Positions 23,823-35,896 are shown, numbered from the stretch's first letter. The stretch is DNA of 64,000 bases from Torymus aiolomorphi (GCA_036365515.1 CM070876.1:106071810-106135809), one strand, 5' to 3'. Notes: generated from the letters alone by a model not told the origin. Program-made: numbers and translations.

Positions 23823-24331
23823 CATGGAACGTGTTCATTATTTTAAAACTTTCTTGACAACTTTCTGCGCTTATTAGGGGTCTGTGTATCCATTTGTAGA
23901 CAATGAACAGGCTTAATTTTATTTTGACAGCCGCAAAATAGGCGTAATCGGCGGGCAGCCGGCTCGAATTTTGTAATTACGGACTTATAAATAAACAATT
24001 AAGCATGTTCATATCACGATACTTTTTTAGCGATTTTCTAGAGATGTTGGGAGTGTATATATTCATTTGTTAACAAGTCTGTGTTGTTGTTTTGTGAGTG
24101 TATATGAGTTTTGAGGCAATAGACCTTTTTTGATATATTTTGATTGTTTAAACAATTGAGTAATAAATTTTCTATATTTTGGCTTTATTTAATCGTATTT
24201 TGTTGTTCTATAGTGAAAAATTTATGAATAAAGCATTGTATGTCTTAAGAATGAGAGATAGTTCTTTTTGATTGAGAACCACTGCAAAATTCGAACTGGC
24301 TGCTGGAAGCGGCTGCTAACTTCAGTCTCAT
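23823..24331 (-). repeat. Right arm, terminal part of the foldback element
   Basis: One to two diverged satellite units, then the terminal 200 bp that mirrors 17511-17690 (shared: ATTGAGTAATAAATTTTCTA, GATTGAGAACCACTG, GAAGCGGCTGC). Confidence 0.85.
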
Positions 24332-24538
24332 TTTGTTAAATATAAATATACTGACTATTTTAAAAATTAATAAATGTTAAAAATAATTTTTTTTTTAAAT
24401 TACAGAAAGGTTTAAAGAAAAATGAAATGTTTCATGTTATTATTTAATAGAAGATTGTCCTTATTCATTATTATTCATATTTATCTCTAAAAATGGGGGT
24501 TGGCGAGCGGAGCGTGCAGGGGCGAAGGCCCCCCAGTG

Positions 24539-24570
<32 letters not shown>

Positions 24571-24899
24571 TGCATGCGTGCGTGCGTGTGTGTGTTACAC
24601 AGTTTTTATCGACCACCCAGTACCTATCCCCACCATCCACCACCCACTCTGAGCCGGAGTCATCTTACCTCCTCGAGAGCCGTGCTCCATCTGAGCTGAG
24701 GTGCTCTGCTGCTAGCCTTTCATAAACCCTAAGGCTGGGTAACCACGCGTCTGTGCATCTCTTTCTCTCTCTATCTCTATCTCTCTCCTTCACTTGTTCT
24801 CTCTGTCTCACTCACTCCTTGGTAATACACATCTACCTATCCCTTTCTATTTTTCGCATGATGCCCAAACGTTGCACGGATATTAATATGTAGTGGATT
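24332..24899. other. Unassigned DNA with a TG/CGTG microsatellite
   Basis: (TG)n and (CGTG)n at 24536-24596, then a CT-rich stretch at 24760-24810. No gene seen. Confidence 0.6.
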
Positions 24900-25188
24900 A
24901 GAACTGCTTTTTTAAAATTAGAATCGGATTAAAAAAATTGAGAGAAGTTCATACTATTATTTGGGACTGAATTTAACGATTGTAGGGAAAGAAGAGGATG
25001 ACTACACAAATTTATAAGCAAATGTTATATTATACAAAGAATTAGTAAATGAAAGTGGTAAAAATAGCCTACTACAAGAACTTCTTAATAAAACTAAAAA
25101 TGAATTAAAGCAAATTAAATAAAGAAGATATATAGAATAGTTAACATATGCTAGTGGTGTAACACAAGACAACAGGTTAGTAAGCCAC

Positions 25189-25910
25189 GTGTCGCCTATC
25201 ATTATACAAGCTAAGATATATGATATGAAAAAGAATGCACATAATATAGTAGTGAATAGACTACTGAATGATATAATACTACCATTTGGGAAAATAAATG
25301 CAAATAAAGATAGTACTGTTACAATCAAATATGCAAACAAAGAAGATGTACCACAAATGGAGGAATTACTGAAAAATAAAATAGGACATGATTTCAGTGT
25401 TTAATATTGGCTAGCCATCTCTAAGCACGCTTCGCGTGCCATAGTTTTAGCAAGCCTTCGCGCTACTTTTGTTTTTGTACCCTAGAAACCCATTACTTCC
25501 ACCAACCAAATCACGAATAAATTGATATGATAACAAATCCATCATTTTTTAAAAATAGGATAATAACATGGATAGGGACGCACTTGAAGAAGACATAAAT
25601 CATAGAAATTTTGAAGGAACATATTATTTCTGTATTGTGAATCATAATTTGAGAATAAGAAATGGAAAATGAAAAATTTCATAATAACAGTATCAGCTGA
25701 GACATACACATTCATACGGAATGTCAATTACAAATTGTACATGGGTTATCAATGTTGTCGTGCTTCGAATTGGTCATAGCGGGAAAAAATGTAAAAACGA
25801 AAATGTTTCTCTACGTTGTGCAGGTGATTACCTAACAAAAGAGTGCCTTGAAAAAAAAACAAAATCAAGTGTACCAGTTGTTGCTATGGAAATAAAAAAT
25901 ACAATCTAAT
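25189..25910 (+). pseudogene. LINE ORF1 remnant
   Basis: Segments corresponding to the intact ORF1: VTIKYANKEDVPQMEELLKN (25300-25400), EEDINHRNF (25588-25615; the intact copy has ENDINQRNF) and a knuckle region IGHSGKKCKN..LRCAGDYLTKEC (25770-25850). Cys residues of the first knuckle are lost. A foreign-looking stretch at 25405-25540 (CTAAGCACGCTTCGCGTGCC hairpin) breaks it. Confidence 0.7.
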
Positions 25911-26178
25911 AAGAATACGGATACAGAAAAATATGAGTACCTAAAGCATATAATTAATAAAAAGATAAGAACAATGATTATCCAATTACACCAAATATAC
26001 CAAACTTCCTTCGATTTAATAGAAATCTTCTTTACCAACTAAAATCTAATGATAAAGCAACTAAGAAGTTACATTAACGTCAAATAACACAAATGGTAAC
26101 GTCATTGACAAGAAAACTAACTTACCTACAATCAATAAAATAGTAAACTCACAAAATCAACAAGACATAAATATAATA

Positions 26179-26523
26179 ATGGATTTAGAATATGAATTTG
26201 ATGATAAATATGATACAATCTTATTTAATAGTGAATCTATAAACAATTTTATGAATATTGATGATTTGTCTATACTTTTCGTCAACATAAGAGGCTTACA
26301 AACAAATCATAAAAATCTTCAAATCTTTATCGAAAACTTTAAAACCAAGCCAGATATAATAGTTTGTGCAGAAACAGGCTTTTTACCACACCATGAATTG
26401 TATAATCCAAACGACTACAATTATAACATGTCCTACAATCACAGTTATATAAATAAATTAGATGGTGCAGTTGTGTACATTAATAAACACATTAACTCAA
26501 CGCATGCCACCGAAGAAAGGTAG
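26179..26523 (+). pseudogene. LINE ORF2 APE-type endonuclease, N-terminal part
   Basis: Encodes ILFVNIRGLQTNHKNL followed by PDIIVCAETGFLP, the N and E motifs of apurinic-type LINE endonucleases that nick target DNA. The domain is cut by a stop at 26521; the later catalytic Asp/His motifs are only partly traceable (e.g. HFLIGYFNTNL at 26690 for GDFN). Confidence 0.75.
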
Positions 26524-27113
26524 GTAGGTAGAGTAAATTTTCTCAATATTACTATAAATCTGAAAGAAGGAAGAAAATTGAAAATAACCTCATTATATAG
26601 ATGTCACGGCATAAGAAAAATAAATTTGTTGAAAATATACTTATATTTTTAAAAAGTAATAAAAATATCAAAAATCACTTTTTAATTGGTTATTTCAATA
26701 CTAATTTGATGGACAATGACCGAAGAACTACAGAGTATAAAAATTACCTCTACGAATTGGGCTACCAACCTTATTTTAAATACTTTATTTTAATTTTACT
26801 AGACCCAATCCTCAAGATACAAATTTGGGAACATGTATTGGCAATATGTTCTTAAAAACTGAACTTGAGAATATAAATTCTTTTAAGTTTATTCCTAGAA
26901 TAACGGATCATTATCTCAATAAATGATGATCTCAATAAAAACTATAAAGGGAAAAAAAGACTAAAAAATATTATAGTTTTGTGAATTAATAAGTTAAATT
27001 ATGAAGCTAACAAATTGAATTGGAACATCATATCAGAACATGATGATGATCCAAATATGGCGCTTGAATTGTTATCAGCAACATAAAGACAGCAATTAGA
27101 AAAGTAACAGTAG

Positions 27114-28262
27114 TTGAAAAAAACCAAGAAGAACATACCAAGAATTAAGTGGATAACCGAAGGTATCATTAAATCCTGCTTAACTAAAGAAATACTTTAT
27201 CAAAAATGGAAAAATAGTATCGGAAATGAAAATCTCAAACAGCAATATAAAAACTATGTAAAATGGCTCAACAAAGTTATAACATCAGCAAAATACAATT
27301 TTGATAAAAAAGAATTTGAAAAAGTTAGTAATAACAACAAGAAAATGTGAGACTTCGTTAAAAGAAAAATTAATAAGACAAAGAATAAGACTGATAAAAA
27401 GATTGACTATTTAACGGCAAATCAAAACAATATTTATCACACAGAATGTATAGCGGAAACTTTCAATAAATTTTTCAGAAGTATTGGTTCGAAAATAGCA
27501 AAAGAAATTAAAAAACCCGAAATGAAGTATAAATTATCAGAAGCAAACACATTCACCATATTTCTAAACCCTATCAACTGTAACGAGATACTCAAGAATA
27601 TCTCGGAAATAAAAGAGAAGGCAGAAGGAATAGATGGCATAAATATAAAAGTCTTAAAAAACTTAAATAAGTATATAATTATCCCACTTGAACATGTTTT
27701 TAACTTATGTATCGAAAAGTCGATATGGCTTAAACAACTAAAAATGGCAGAAGTAGTACCAATGTTCAAATCAAGGGACAAACATCTTGCAACTAACTAC
27801 AAACCAATATCATTAATATCCAACATTGCCAAATTATTAGAAAAATAATAAATTGTCGTTTGCTGAGTTTCCTAAATAAAAATAAAATATTATTAGATAA
27901 CCAATTTGGTTTTCGAAAAAAGAAAGGTACCAAGGATGCGATAGCCCTTATTACAAGTATTGTATTATTTACAACAATCTGAACAACAGTATACCGACTA
28001 TTGCAACTTTCTTAAATTTAGCTAAAGCCTTCGATACCGTTAATCATAACATCCTATTATCAAAACTAGAAACTTACGGAGTACGGGGAATAGTATTAAA
28101 TCTACTAAAAGACTACCTTGACGGAAGAACTCAAGTAGTAAAAATCAAAGTCAATGTAAGTAAGGCACTACCTGTAAAAACCAGAGTACCACAAGGGCAA
28201 TCTTGGGACCGCTACTATTTTTAATTTATATTAATGATTTATTAACGTTACCGTTTGGTGTA
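27114..28262 (+). pseudogene. LINE ORF2 reverse transcriptase
   Basis: Palm and fingers are readable over several frames: KAEGIDGINIKVLKN, WLKQLKMAEVVPMFK, NYKPISLISNIAKLLEK, NQFGFRKKKGTKDAI, then FLNLAKAFDTVNHNILLSKL (motif A, catalytic Asp changed in FLNL), VPQGQSWDR..LF (motif B) and LIYINDLLTLP. It ends before the catalytic YADD box. At least three frameshifts. Confidence 0.82.
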
Positions 28263-28267
28263 TAATG

Positions 28268-28385
28268 ATATTCCATTTGGTGATCACATTAGGAGGTGAT
28301 TGTCGGCAAATTCTTCTATGTATGAAATGTGGTTACACAAATAGTATAATTGAAGAAATTAATAAAATTAGAAACTTAACGCGCC
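28268..28385 (+). pseudogene. Helitron helicase fragment (motif III)
   Basis: Encodes ITLGGDCRQILLCMKCGYTN SIIEEINKI-type sequence, matching LGGDFRQLLTVLKHGYRDS of the copy at 15842-16024. Fused directly after the LINE reverse transcriptase and followed by a G-rich tract. Confidence 0.8.
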
Positions 28386-28394
28386 TACAACAAT

Positions 28395-28640
28395 ACCTCA
28401 GTGGCGGTTGTTTTCGCGGTAGAGGGGATGATGGAGGGGACGGTGGAGGGTATGATGGAGGGGACGTTGGACGCAGAAGTGGTTGGAATGGCGGTGGGAG
28501 ACGGAGGGGCCGTGGAGGGGCTGAGATTGAAAACTAACGTGATTTTTTAACGAATTTAATGTTATAAAGTGGCGAGGACGGTGGTGGTGACGGCGGAGGA
28601 GTCGATGGAGGGGGGTGGAGGGGACGTTGGAGGAACTGCA
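28395..28640. repeat. GATGGAGGGGACG-rich tract
   Basis: Strongly purine-biased repeats of GGAGGGGACGKTGGAGG. Complementary in character to the C-rich tracts at 14228 and 28700. Glycine-rich frames here are repeat artefacts. Confidence 0.7.
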
Positions 28641-28699
28641 TTCAAATATAACGGTAACGCCTATATAATATAGGAAGATATATACCTATATTATATAGT

Positions 28700-28900
28700 T
28701 GTAAGAAAAAATCTGACCGATCAGCGCCCCTCTCCCCCCTCTCGCTCATCTCTTCGGCAGCGCCCCTCAAAACACCGTTAAAATCTGCTTATATTCATGT
28801 ATTTTAGGATTTTCAAAAGTCCCTCATTCCTCCCTCCCTCATCCCTCCTCACCCTCCTGGCCCCCTCATGGTCCCTTAATGCCCCACCCCTCTTCAGTGG
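28700..28900. repeat. C-rich tract homologous to 36000-36235 (inverted)
   Basis: Shares AACACCGTTRAAATC, then TTTTAGGATTTTCAAAAGTCCCTCA-type sequence with the complement of 36120-36180. Preceded by TATATTATATAGTTGTAAG. Confidence 0.65.
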
Positions 28901-29002
28901 CGTCTCTTCATGCTTTTCCTCACTTTATACCCAACAGAACTAAAAATTTATCTTCTTCACATTACTCATACGGTAGATATAATATAAACAGTAATATAAT
29001 AG

Positions 29003-29124
29003 TTGTCTATCTCTTCTACGCCATCCAGATGGTAGATAGAAAGTCCCGTTTTTTGGAGGTATTCCCTTCTATAATAATTTTACATATCAAAATTGCGTAA
29101 AATTATTACAAAAGGGCCTAATCC
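29003..29124 (+). repeat. Interspersed repeat with hairpin, copy B
   Basis: See copy A at 395-545: TCTATCTCTTCTACGCC with GGTAGATAG, then ATTATTACAAAAGGGCCTAA. Confidence 0.6.
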
Positions 29125-29340
29125 TTTTGATCTTAACAATTTGAAGAAAATTCATAAATTTCAGTTGTTGTTTGGAGCAGACCGTTTGGAAAATGTAACT
29201 GGTCGCTTGGTAATGACCTTTCTGTGTATTTAAAAATTTGGTGGTCTCTTGGAACTGACAGTTTAGAAAATTTAGAAAATTTCTTGAAGTTGACTGTTCA
29301 GTCTATTTAACAATTTGGTGGTATTTCGTGGTTACATAAA

Positions 29341-29732
29341 TTTTTTGCACGGTTTCTTTTCGCAGAAAATATCCATGGAGAAATTATTTTGAATAAATTA
29401 AAAAATTTTTTTATTGAAAATTTTAAAGACAACGAAGAAAACAAAGCATTGTCACATATAAATGAAATATTAGCATCAGAAGAAATGTCTTGTAAAGATT
29501 TTCATTTACCTGAGCCGAAAATTTACTTTTGAATAGAAAATAATGAATTAAATGAAGAAATAATTGAGTATAGTAAAAAACTGTTTGATGAAAATTATAT
29601 TAAATTAAAAAGATCAAAATTTATCTTTCAACAATTAATACATCATACGCATAAAATTAACTTTATAGAAGGTCCAGGAGGATCAGGAAAAACTTTCTAA
29701 TATAAAACTTTAATATATTATTTTTCTCTATT
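29341..29732 (+). pseudogene. Helitron helicase fragment (Walker A region)
   Basis: One frame, broken only by TGA at 29530 and TAA near 29698, gives ARFLFAENIHGEIILNK, NKALSHINEILASEE, a CKDFHLPEP segment and INFIEGPGGSGKTF (Walker A with the normal GG). This matches the region upstream of and including motif I in the copy at 16127-16762. In this window the motif III piece (28268) lies before motif I, the reverse of protein order, so these are two separate fragments. Confidence 0.85.
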
Positions 29733-30941
29733 CCTCGGGCGACAGTACGCGTTTTCACCGTTTGTTTACACTAGAAGAAGAAGTACTTTTGCCCACTGCG
29801 TGCGTCACTTGTTTCACGCGCGATCGAAAGCTCTGTCAACAATGTTTTGAATAGCCTAACCCCATATACGATACAGCGGATTGTCACTTTGCCGCGCGGA
29901 AGTCCCGAAAGTGTGCGGCTTCGGCGCAAAACTGTCTCGCATCGGGAGCGTGGTGCTCTCAAAAAGGATGCTCTACTATGAATTCATGTTTATTTATTTG
30001 GAAATATCCTCTCTCTCTCCCTCTCTCTCTCCCTATCTCTCTTTATCTCTCTCTATTTTAGCCTAGTGGCGGAACATTATGATATTCGTATAAGTATTTT
30101 TATAAGTATTTTATTTACCACATGTTCTCTTATTTATTATTTCAAAGATTATCTTTTTAGTTTTCTTTTGCATTGCTATGTTTTTGATAAATCTTTTATA
30201 TCTCTTATGTATTTTACGACATAATGAACTAAATTGTTATTGTATTCTATTGTAATTGACTGAAATTTATAATTTTATACCTTTTAATGTATTTTCTAAT
30301 TTTTGTCGAAAAGGCAGAATAAAGATTTATCTATTTATCTATCTATCTCTCTATTCCTCTTTCTCTTGACACACATGAGTATGTAACAATTTGCTTGTTC
30401 ATGTATTTTCGATGCCCGCCCCAACCAGCAGCACTCGCTACGCTCGTGCTGCAAATGTTGGGCCGGCATTGACCACATATAAACGCGCGCATCTGGAGAA
30501 ACCAATTGCGACTGGTAAAATAAAATTGAAAAATATAACCTGCAAACTACAAGAACAACGTGAAGTCGCTAACGCTGTCAAAGCATAGGGCGAAAGTAAA
30601 AACATGGCTGCGCAGAGTTGATGTCACCGCAGGAAAGACGATGATTTTCGACTTTTCTAGACTGATTAATTAACGCACTTTTGCCCGGGAATAGAGAAAA
30701 ATACCTCGGCTTCGCCTCGGTCGTCTTATCACGTGCCTGCGAAAGTTCCATTTTCCTCCCTTGTAAGAAAATCTACTATTATTTTTTGTTGAGTATAAGC
30801 GAGCAGAGTTCTGCATGTGTGTACGTGTGTGAGAGACGGTGATCTCCGGATTCTCAGCGTGCGTATGTATGTGTGTGATGTGCGCCGGGACCTGCGTGCC
30901 CTCACTCCTGCGTCTCTCTTTCTAACAGCGAAGCTGCCAGC
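29733..30941. other. Unassigned DNA with CT repeats and a LINE-like 3' end
   Basis: (CT)n at about 30008-30056. At 30300-30355 GGCAGAATAAAGATTTATC followed by ATCT repeats resembles a LINE 3' terminus. A GC-richer part at 30770-30940 contains open frames without known domains. Confidence 0.45.
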
Positions 30942-32020
30942 GGCGCTGCGGCGAGCACCACACAGTGTTTCCAAATCGATGAAAATGAAAAAAATTCGTA
31001 CTTAACGAGGGAATTAGATATAAGTACTTCAAAACTATTGGAAAAGCTTCTAATTGCTATTGTTTTTGAAGCCAGATACCGCTTTTTTCCGTTAAAACCT
31101 GTCCCAATTTTTACGGCAGCCTCGAAGTTGAGTAGTTGAAATTATCGTTTTTCACGTAAATGGGAAATTTCGTAATGCAAACCAAAGCTGTTTTGCTCTG
31201 TTCTGTACACTTTTCTGCTCTGTTTTTTATACTTTCTTGCAATTTTTTGTACACTTTCTTGCACGTTTTTGTACATTATATGTACAGAACTACATACAAT
31301 AAGTAGTTCATCATAATCTTTTACTGATTATTTTTCAGGAATTTATGATTTATAATTTCTATATTTTACCTTTTCCATGTGAATAAAATTATACACCTTT
31401 AGGGAATCACTTATTACTGTAGCTAGGCCATTTTATACTTATTGAAATTATCTCTTCACACTTTTAAAAAGGTATATGGAAATATTTTTACCTGTGTTTT
31501 AGTAATTTTTAAAAGTTTCTAAAATATGGAAATTATAAATCATAAATTCCTGAAAATATCATTAAAAGATTATGATGAACTCCTTCTTGTATGTATTTCT
31601 GTACATATAATGTATAAAGCACGTGCAAGAAAGCGTATAAAAATGTGCAAGAAAGTGTAAAAGACAGAGCAGAAAAGTGTACAGAACAGTGCAAAACAGC
31701 TTTGGTTTGTATTACGAATTTTCCCATTTACGTGAGAAACGATAATTTCAACTACTCAATTTCAAGGCTCCCGTAAAAATTTAATTATGATATTCGTATA
31801 AGTATTTTTATAATTATGATATTCGTATATGTATATTCGTAGTTTATAAGGGACAGATTTTAACGGAAAAAGCGGTATCTGGCTTCAAAACAATAGTAAT
31901 TTGAAGCTCTTCCAATAGTTTTGAAGTACTTATACCTAATTCCCTCGTCAAGCACGAATTTTTTCCATTTTCATCGATTTGAAAACACTGTGCACCGTGT
32001 CCGCGCTCGCTCCTGCGCCG
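30942..32020. repeat. 1.08-kb palindrome
   Basis: Arms pair from CACACAGTGTTTCCAAATCG (left) with the complement near 31975-32020 (right), through AGTACTTCAAAACTATTGGA, TTGAAATTATCGTTTYTCAC and ATTTATGATTTATAATTTC, to a centre near 31450. The right arm has a 90-bp insertion of ATGATATTCGTATAAGTATT repeats near 31790-31850, also seen at 30078. Family unknown. Confidence 0.75.
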
Positions 32021-32099
32021 GCTCATTCTGTATCAAACGTTCGAGTAACGTGTTTGTCTCGCGCTCCGCGTTCTTCTATACAAAAAGCCTTTTGATCAT

Positions 32100-32290
32100 A
32101 GCGTTAACGATCAGTCCGAATCACTCTGGTATTGATTAAAGAATAAGCCCGAGTAAGTCCGAGTGTTCAATAAATATCTTTAATAAATATGTTGTGTACA
32201 CATTTATTTCACCTAGCAGAGATTCCAGAATTTAAGTCTCAACAGGTTATGGGCTTAGCACGCTTCCACTGCGCGCTGAGACCTTGCTGG
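32100..32290 (+). promoter_or_regulatory. Possible copia-type LTR end and primer-binding site
   Basis: AATAAATATCTTTAATAAAT lies upstream of TCTCAACA, then GGTTATGGGC (32245-32254). GGTTATGGGCCCAG is the primer site of copia-like elements, complementary to the anticodon arm of initiator Met tRNA; here the first ten bases agree. The upstream LTR start was not found; the 1.08-kb palindrome occupies that position. Confidence 0.4.
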
Positions 32291-32768
32291 TTCCTCTGTG
32301 TAGTTGAAATAACTCGCGAGTGAAGTGCTCAAGGTATAAGTTGGGTTTACAGCACAAGAACATCTCGAGGAAACAGGTGACCTACAGCGGAGATTAGCGA
32401 TGGTTTCTCAGGTTACAGTATTGGTTTTTTAGTCCGAGGCCTCTCGTAGCAGGTAGTCTGACTGCGATCGCGCCGCGCGTGAATACGTGGATATGCTTAA
32501 GCGCTCGGATTGTGTTGCGACGCGCTGCTGATAAATCGAAAATTAGTCACGGAATATTAATCTGTAAATTAGCTTGATTGAAATTAAACATAATTGCAAT
32601 TAATAACTTAGAAATTTACTTTGATAAATAAATAGTTTGAAAATTTAGTTTGAAAATTTGCTTGATAAATGGTTAGTTGGAAATCAATTTTGAAAAATGA
32701 ACTGATATGCTTAATTTTATATAGATGAAAGGAATTTGACTTTATTCCTGCTGATCTAGGATCAAGAA

Positions 32769-32927
32769 ATGAATATATCAGATCAACATCCGGAGGAGTC
32801 CATATATTCGGATATGGACAACGAAGAAAAAGTTTTTATTATGACGTCCGGTGTGACGAAATATGAAATAGGTAAAAGCTTGAATCTGATACCAATTCGA
32901 ATAAATATGTACATATTAAAATCATAG
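32769..32927 (+). CDS. 52-codon frame downstream of the possible primer-binding site
   Basis: Starts ATGAATATATCAG about 510 bases after the candidate primer site. The peptide begins MNISDQHPEESIYSDMDNEE, acidic, and stops at TAG just before a (TA)n tract. It could be the start of a retrotransposon gag; no further gag sequence follows. Low confidence. Confidence 0.25.
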   Translation: MNISDQHPEESIYSDMDNEEKVFIMTSGVTKYEIGKSLNLIPIRINMYILKS

Positions 32928-32931
32928 CATG

Positions 32932-32935
<4 letters not shown>

Positions 32936-32977
<42 letters not shown>

Positions 32978-32979
32978 TC

Positions 32980-33049
<70 letters not shown>
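32936..33049. repeat. (TA)n then (CT)n microsatellites
   Basis: TA at 32936-32974, CT at 32979-33048. Confidence 0.95.
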
Positions 33050-33053
<4 letters not shown>

Positions 33054-34070
33054 AAGTAAATGGGAGAGATGCCAACTTGATTAGCGCCCCAGTGATAGGC
33101 ACGAGGTGAGAAGACGGAAGCGAGGTCAAGGCCTCGCTCTCTGCAACCAGCTCGCCACGAGGTACCATCTCTCGGCATCAGCTACTGCAATTTTCATCGG
33201 TCACGCTCAACTTATATTCACTGGCTCTACTCATTGACATCGGACACGCTCACCTGCACTTCTCACCATCGTTCACGCATCAACTCAAAGTGCATCGACG
33301 ATTAATAGAATCGCTTCGGCTGCAAGGTAGCAAAGCTCACTCCACGCGAGGTTAGGTTACCAACCATGTGTTGGCACAGGAGCTGCATTACCATTTGATT
33401 GTGAGTAATTCTCACATGCATCAAATCAACAACATTTGTTTGCTATTTTGTATTTAATTAGCTTCATTGTACGTGAACGGAGAAAGTTTTTGACAAACCT
33501 CCACATTGAACAGCGGCCAAACTCATCTCTAATACAGCAACAAACTCATATCTCACCAGGTCAGTTATCTCTTGTGAGAGATTTTTATTCAATTCAACAC
33601 CATGATTATTAATTACAACTCACGTTGCGTACACACAACAAGATGTCAAAACTCAACTATTTAATTATTGAACACTCAAAATTTTCATAAAACTCAGATT
33701 GTAATTCTCTTGTAAGACTAGCGTTAACATTATGATACTAAACATTTTCCTTTTAGTAGTTAGATAAATTGATTGAAATAATATTAAATGGTTAAACTCA
33801 AGTTAGCTTAAACTACAGACTGTTAATGAAATAAGTAATTATTTTACAGATATACTGAACCTAAAATTGTAAGAATTGTAATTATTGTGCGCTATTATGT
33901 TTTATACAATATACAATGAATTTAACTTTACTTATGTGTGTGACTCAGTTTATTTCATCACCCATAGCATGTACTAATGTAGTTAATTAAGGTTTACTCA
34001 AAAAATTCATAATATACATACGTATATAATTCTTTTATTATTTTTTATTATCTTCAAAATTTTGTTAAAC
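33050..34070. other. Unassigned DNA
   Basis: No convincing frame or repeat partner. Moderately balanced composition to 33600, AT-rich after. Confidence 0.4.
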
Positions 34071-34190
34071 GGATTAGGCCTTTTTGTGATAATTTTACAC
34101 AATCATGGTATATAAAATTATTACAGAAAGGGATACCTCTAAAACACGCGCCTTTCTATCTACCTCCTGGGTGGCGTGGAAAAGATAGAC
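34071..34190 (-). repeat. Interspersed repeat with hairpin, copy C
   Basis: Reverse orientation of copies A and B: GGATTAGGCCTTTTTGTGAT..CTACCTCCTGGGTGGCGTGG..GATAGAC. Confidence 0.6.
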
Positions 34191-34299
34191 TTTTTATATC
34201 TTTCTAAACTTATAAAAGATTTTTACCACTGTCATCAGCCCCTCTTTAATTTTATAACCCCTCCTTAAAATAATGTTCAAATAAAATAATTGCAACCCC

Positions 34300-35157
34300 T
34301 TAATTCTTTCTGTCTCCACGTCTCTATGCCTCTGTCTTTACGTCTCTGTCTCCATATTTCTGTCTCCTCATTTCTGTCTCTACGTCTCTGTCCTTACATC
34401 TTTGTCTCTACGTCTCTGTCTCTATGTCTCTGTCTCTACGTTTTTGTCTCTCTGTCTCTGCGTCTTTGTCTCTCTGTCTCTGCCTCTACTTTTTGTCTCT
34501 ATGTCTCTTTCTACATCTCTGTCTCTCTGTCTCGGTTTTCACGTCTCTGTCTCCACGTCTCTGTCTCTACGTTTCTCTTTCTATGTCTCTGTCTCTCTGA
34601 CTCGGTCTCTACGTCTCTGACTCAGTCTCTACGTCTTTGTGTCTACGCCTCTTTCTCTACGTCTCTGTCTGTTCGTCTCTGTCTCTGACTCAGTCTCTAC
34701 GTGTCTGTGTGTACACCTCTGTCTCTATCTATCGGTCTTTGACTTTACGTTTCTGTCTCCACGTCTCTGTCTCTATGTTTATATCTCTACGCCTCTGTCT
34801 CTACGTCTCTGACTCAGTCTCTACGTCTTTGTGTCTACGCCTCTTTCTCTACGTCTCTGTCTGTTCGTCTCTGTCTCTGACTCAGTCTCTACGTGTCTGT
34901 GTGTACACCTCTGTCTCTATCTATCGGTCTTTGACTTGACGTTTCTGTCTCCACGTCTCTATCTCTATGTTTATATCTCTACGCCTCTGTCTCTACGTCT
35001 CTGACTCAGTCTCTACGTCTTTGTGTCTACGCCTCTTTCTCTACGTCTCTGTCTATACATCTCTGTCTCTGACTCAGTCTTTACGTGTCTGTGTGTACGC
35101 CTCTATCTCTATCTATCGGTCTTTAACTTTACATTTCTATCTTCACGTCTCTGTCAC
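34300..35157 (+). repeat. CTCTGTCTCTACGT satellite with higher-order repeat
   Basis: A 12-18 bp pyrimidine-rich motif repeated throughout. From about 34610 a longer unit of about 188 bp (GACTCAGTCTCTACGTSTCT to TATCTATCGGTCTTTGAC) is itself repeated nearly three times. It resumes at 35899-35985 after the palindrome. All frames of SLRLCLYVS-type are translations of the repeat. Confidence 0.9.
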
Positions 35158-35159
35158 TA

Positions 35160-35896
35160 CCCTGTTGAAAATATCCATGTGGATTTTACACTGATTTCCA
35201 CATGGAATCTATACGGATTCCATATGGATTCCACGTGGATTCCATGTGAAAATCAGTTCCAAATCGTCCTGTGGATTTCCACATGGAATTCCATATAGAT
35301 TTCTATATGAATTTTTCTACAAACATTTGTAAAACAAAATCCGTATGGATTTCCATGTAGATTCCATGGAGAAATCCAGGTAAAAACGACATGATCCATA
35401 TACATTTCCATATGGATTTCCATGTGGTAATTTAAATGTTTATAAAAATGTTTATTTATAAAATGTTTAAATTTTTTTACTACGGATACGTTTTTTACCA
35501 TATCAGTAAAGCATAAAAAATTATAAAATATAATTTCCTCTTATGTAATTCTTCGAAAAGATTTTACAGTACTTGTTGTCAAAAATATGTATCCTAGTAA
35601 AAAAAATATAACAATTTTATAAATAAACATTTTTATAAACATTGAAATTACCATATGGAAATCCATATGGATCATGTCGTTTTTACCTGGATTTCCCCAT
35701 GGAAATCTACATGGAAATCCATACGGATTTTGTTTTACAAATAATTGTAGAAAAATTCATATAGAAATCTATATGGAATTCCATGTGTAAATCCACAGGA
35801 TGATTTGGGACTGATTTCCACATGGAATCGACATGAAATCCATATGGATTCCATGTGGAAATCAGTGTAAAATCCACATGGATATTTTCAACAGGG
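35160..35896. mobile_element. 737-bp palindromic MITE, CCCTGTTGAAAA ends, TA flanks
   Basis: Inverted ends CCCTGTTGAAAATATCCATG, flanked by TA (35158-35159, 35897-35898), inserted in the pyrimidine satellite, which continues on both sides. The arms are full of short TTCCATATGGATTTCCATG motifs, each nearly palindromic. TA target use suggests Tc1/mariner-like mobilisation. Confidence 0.82.

Larger units (their letters stand above)
24900..28262 (+). mobile_element. Degenerate LINE, ORF1 plus ORF2, related to the 1500-3105 copy
   Basis: In order on the + strand: ORF1 remnants (25300-25910), an APE endonuclease piece (26179-26523) and a reverse transcriptase (27114-28262). The zinc-knuckle region matches that of the intact ORF1 at 1583-2761 in spacing and sequence, so both belong to one or close families. 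Stops and shifts throughout; the 3' end is cut within the RT palm, where a Helitron fragment begins. Confidence 0.8.

Noticed and set aside
34290..35194. Leu/Ser/Val-rich frames up to 132 codons
   Set aside because: Translations of the CTCTGTCTCTACG satellite.
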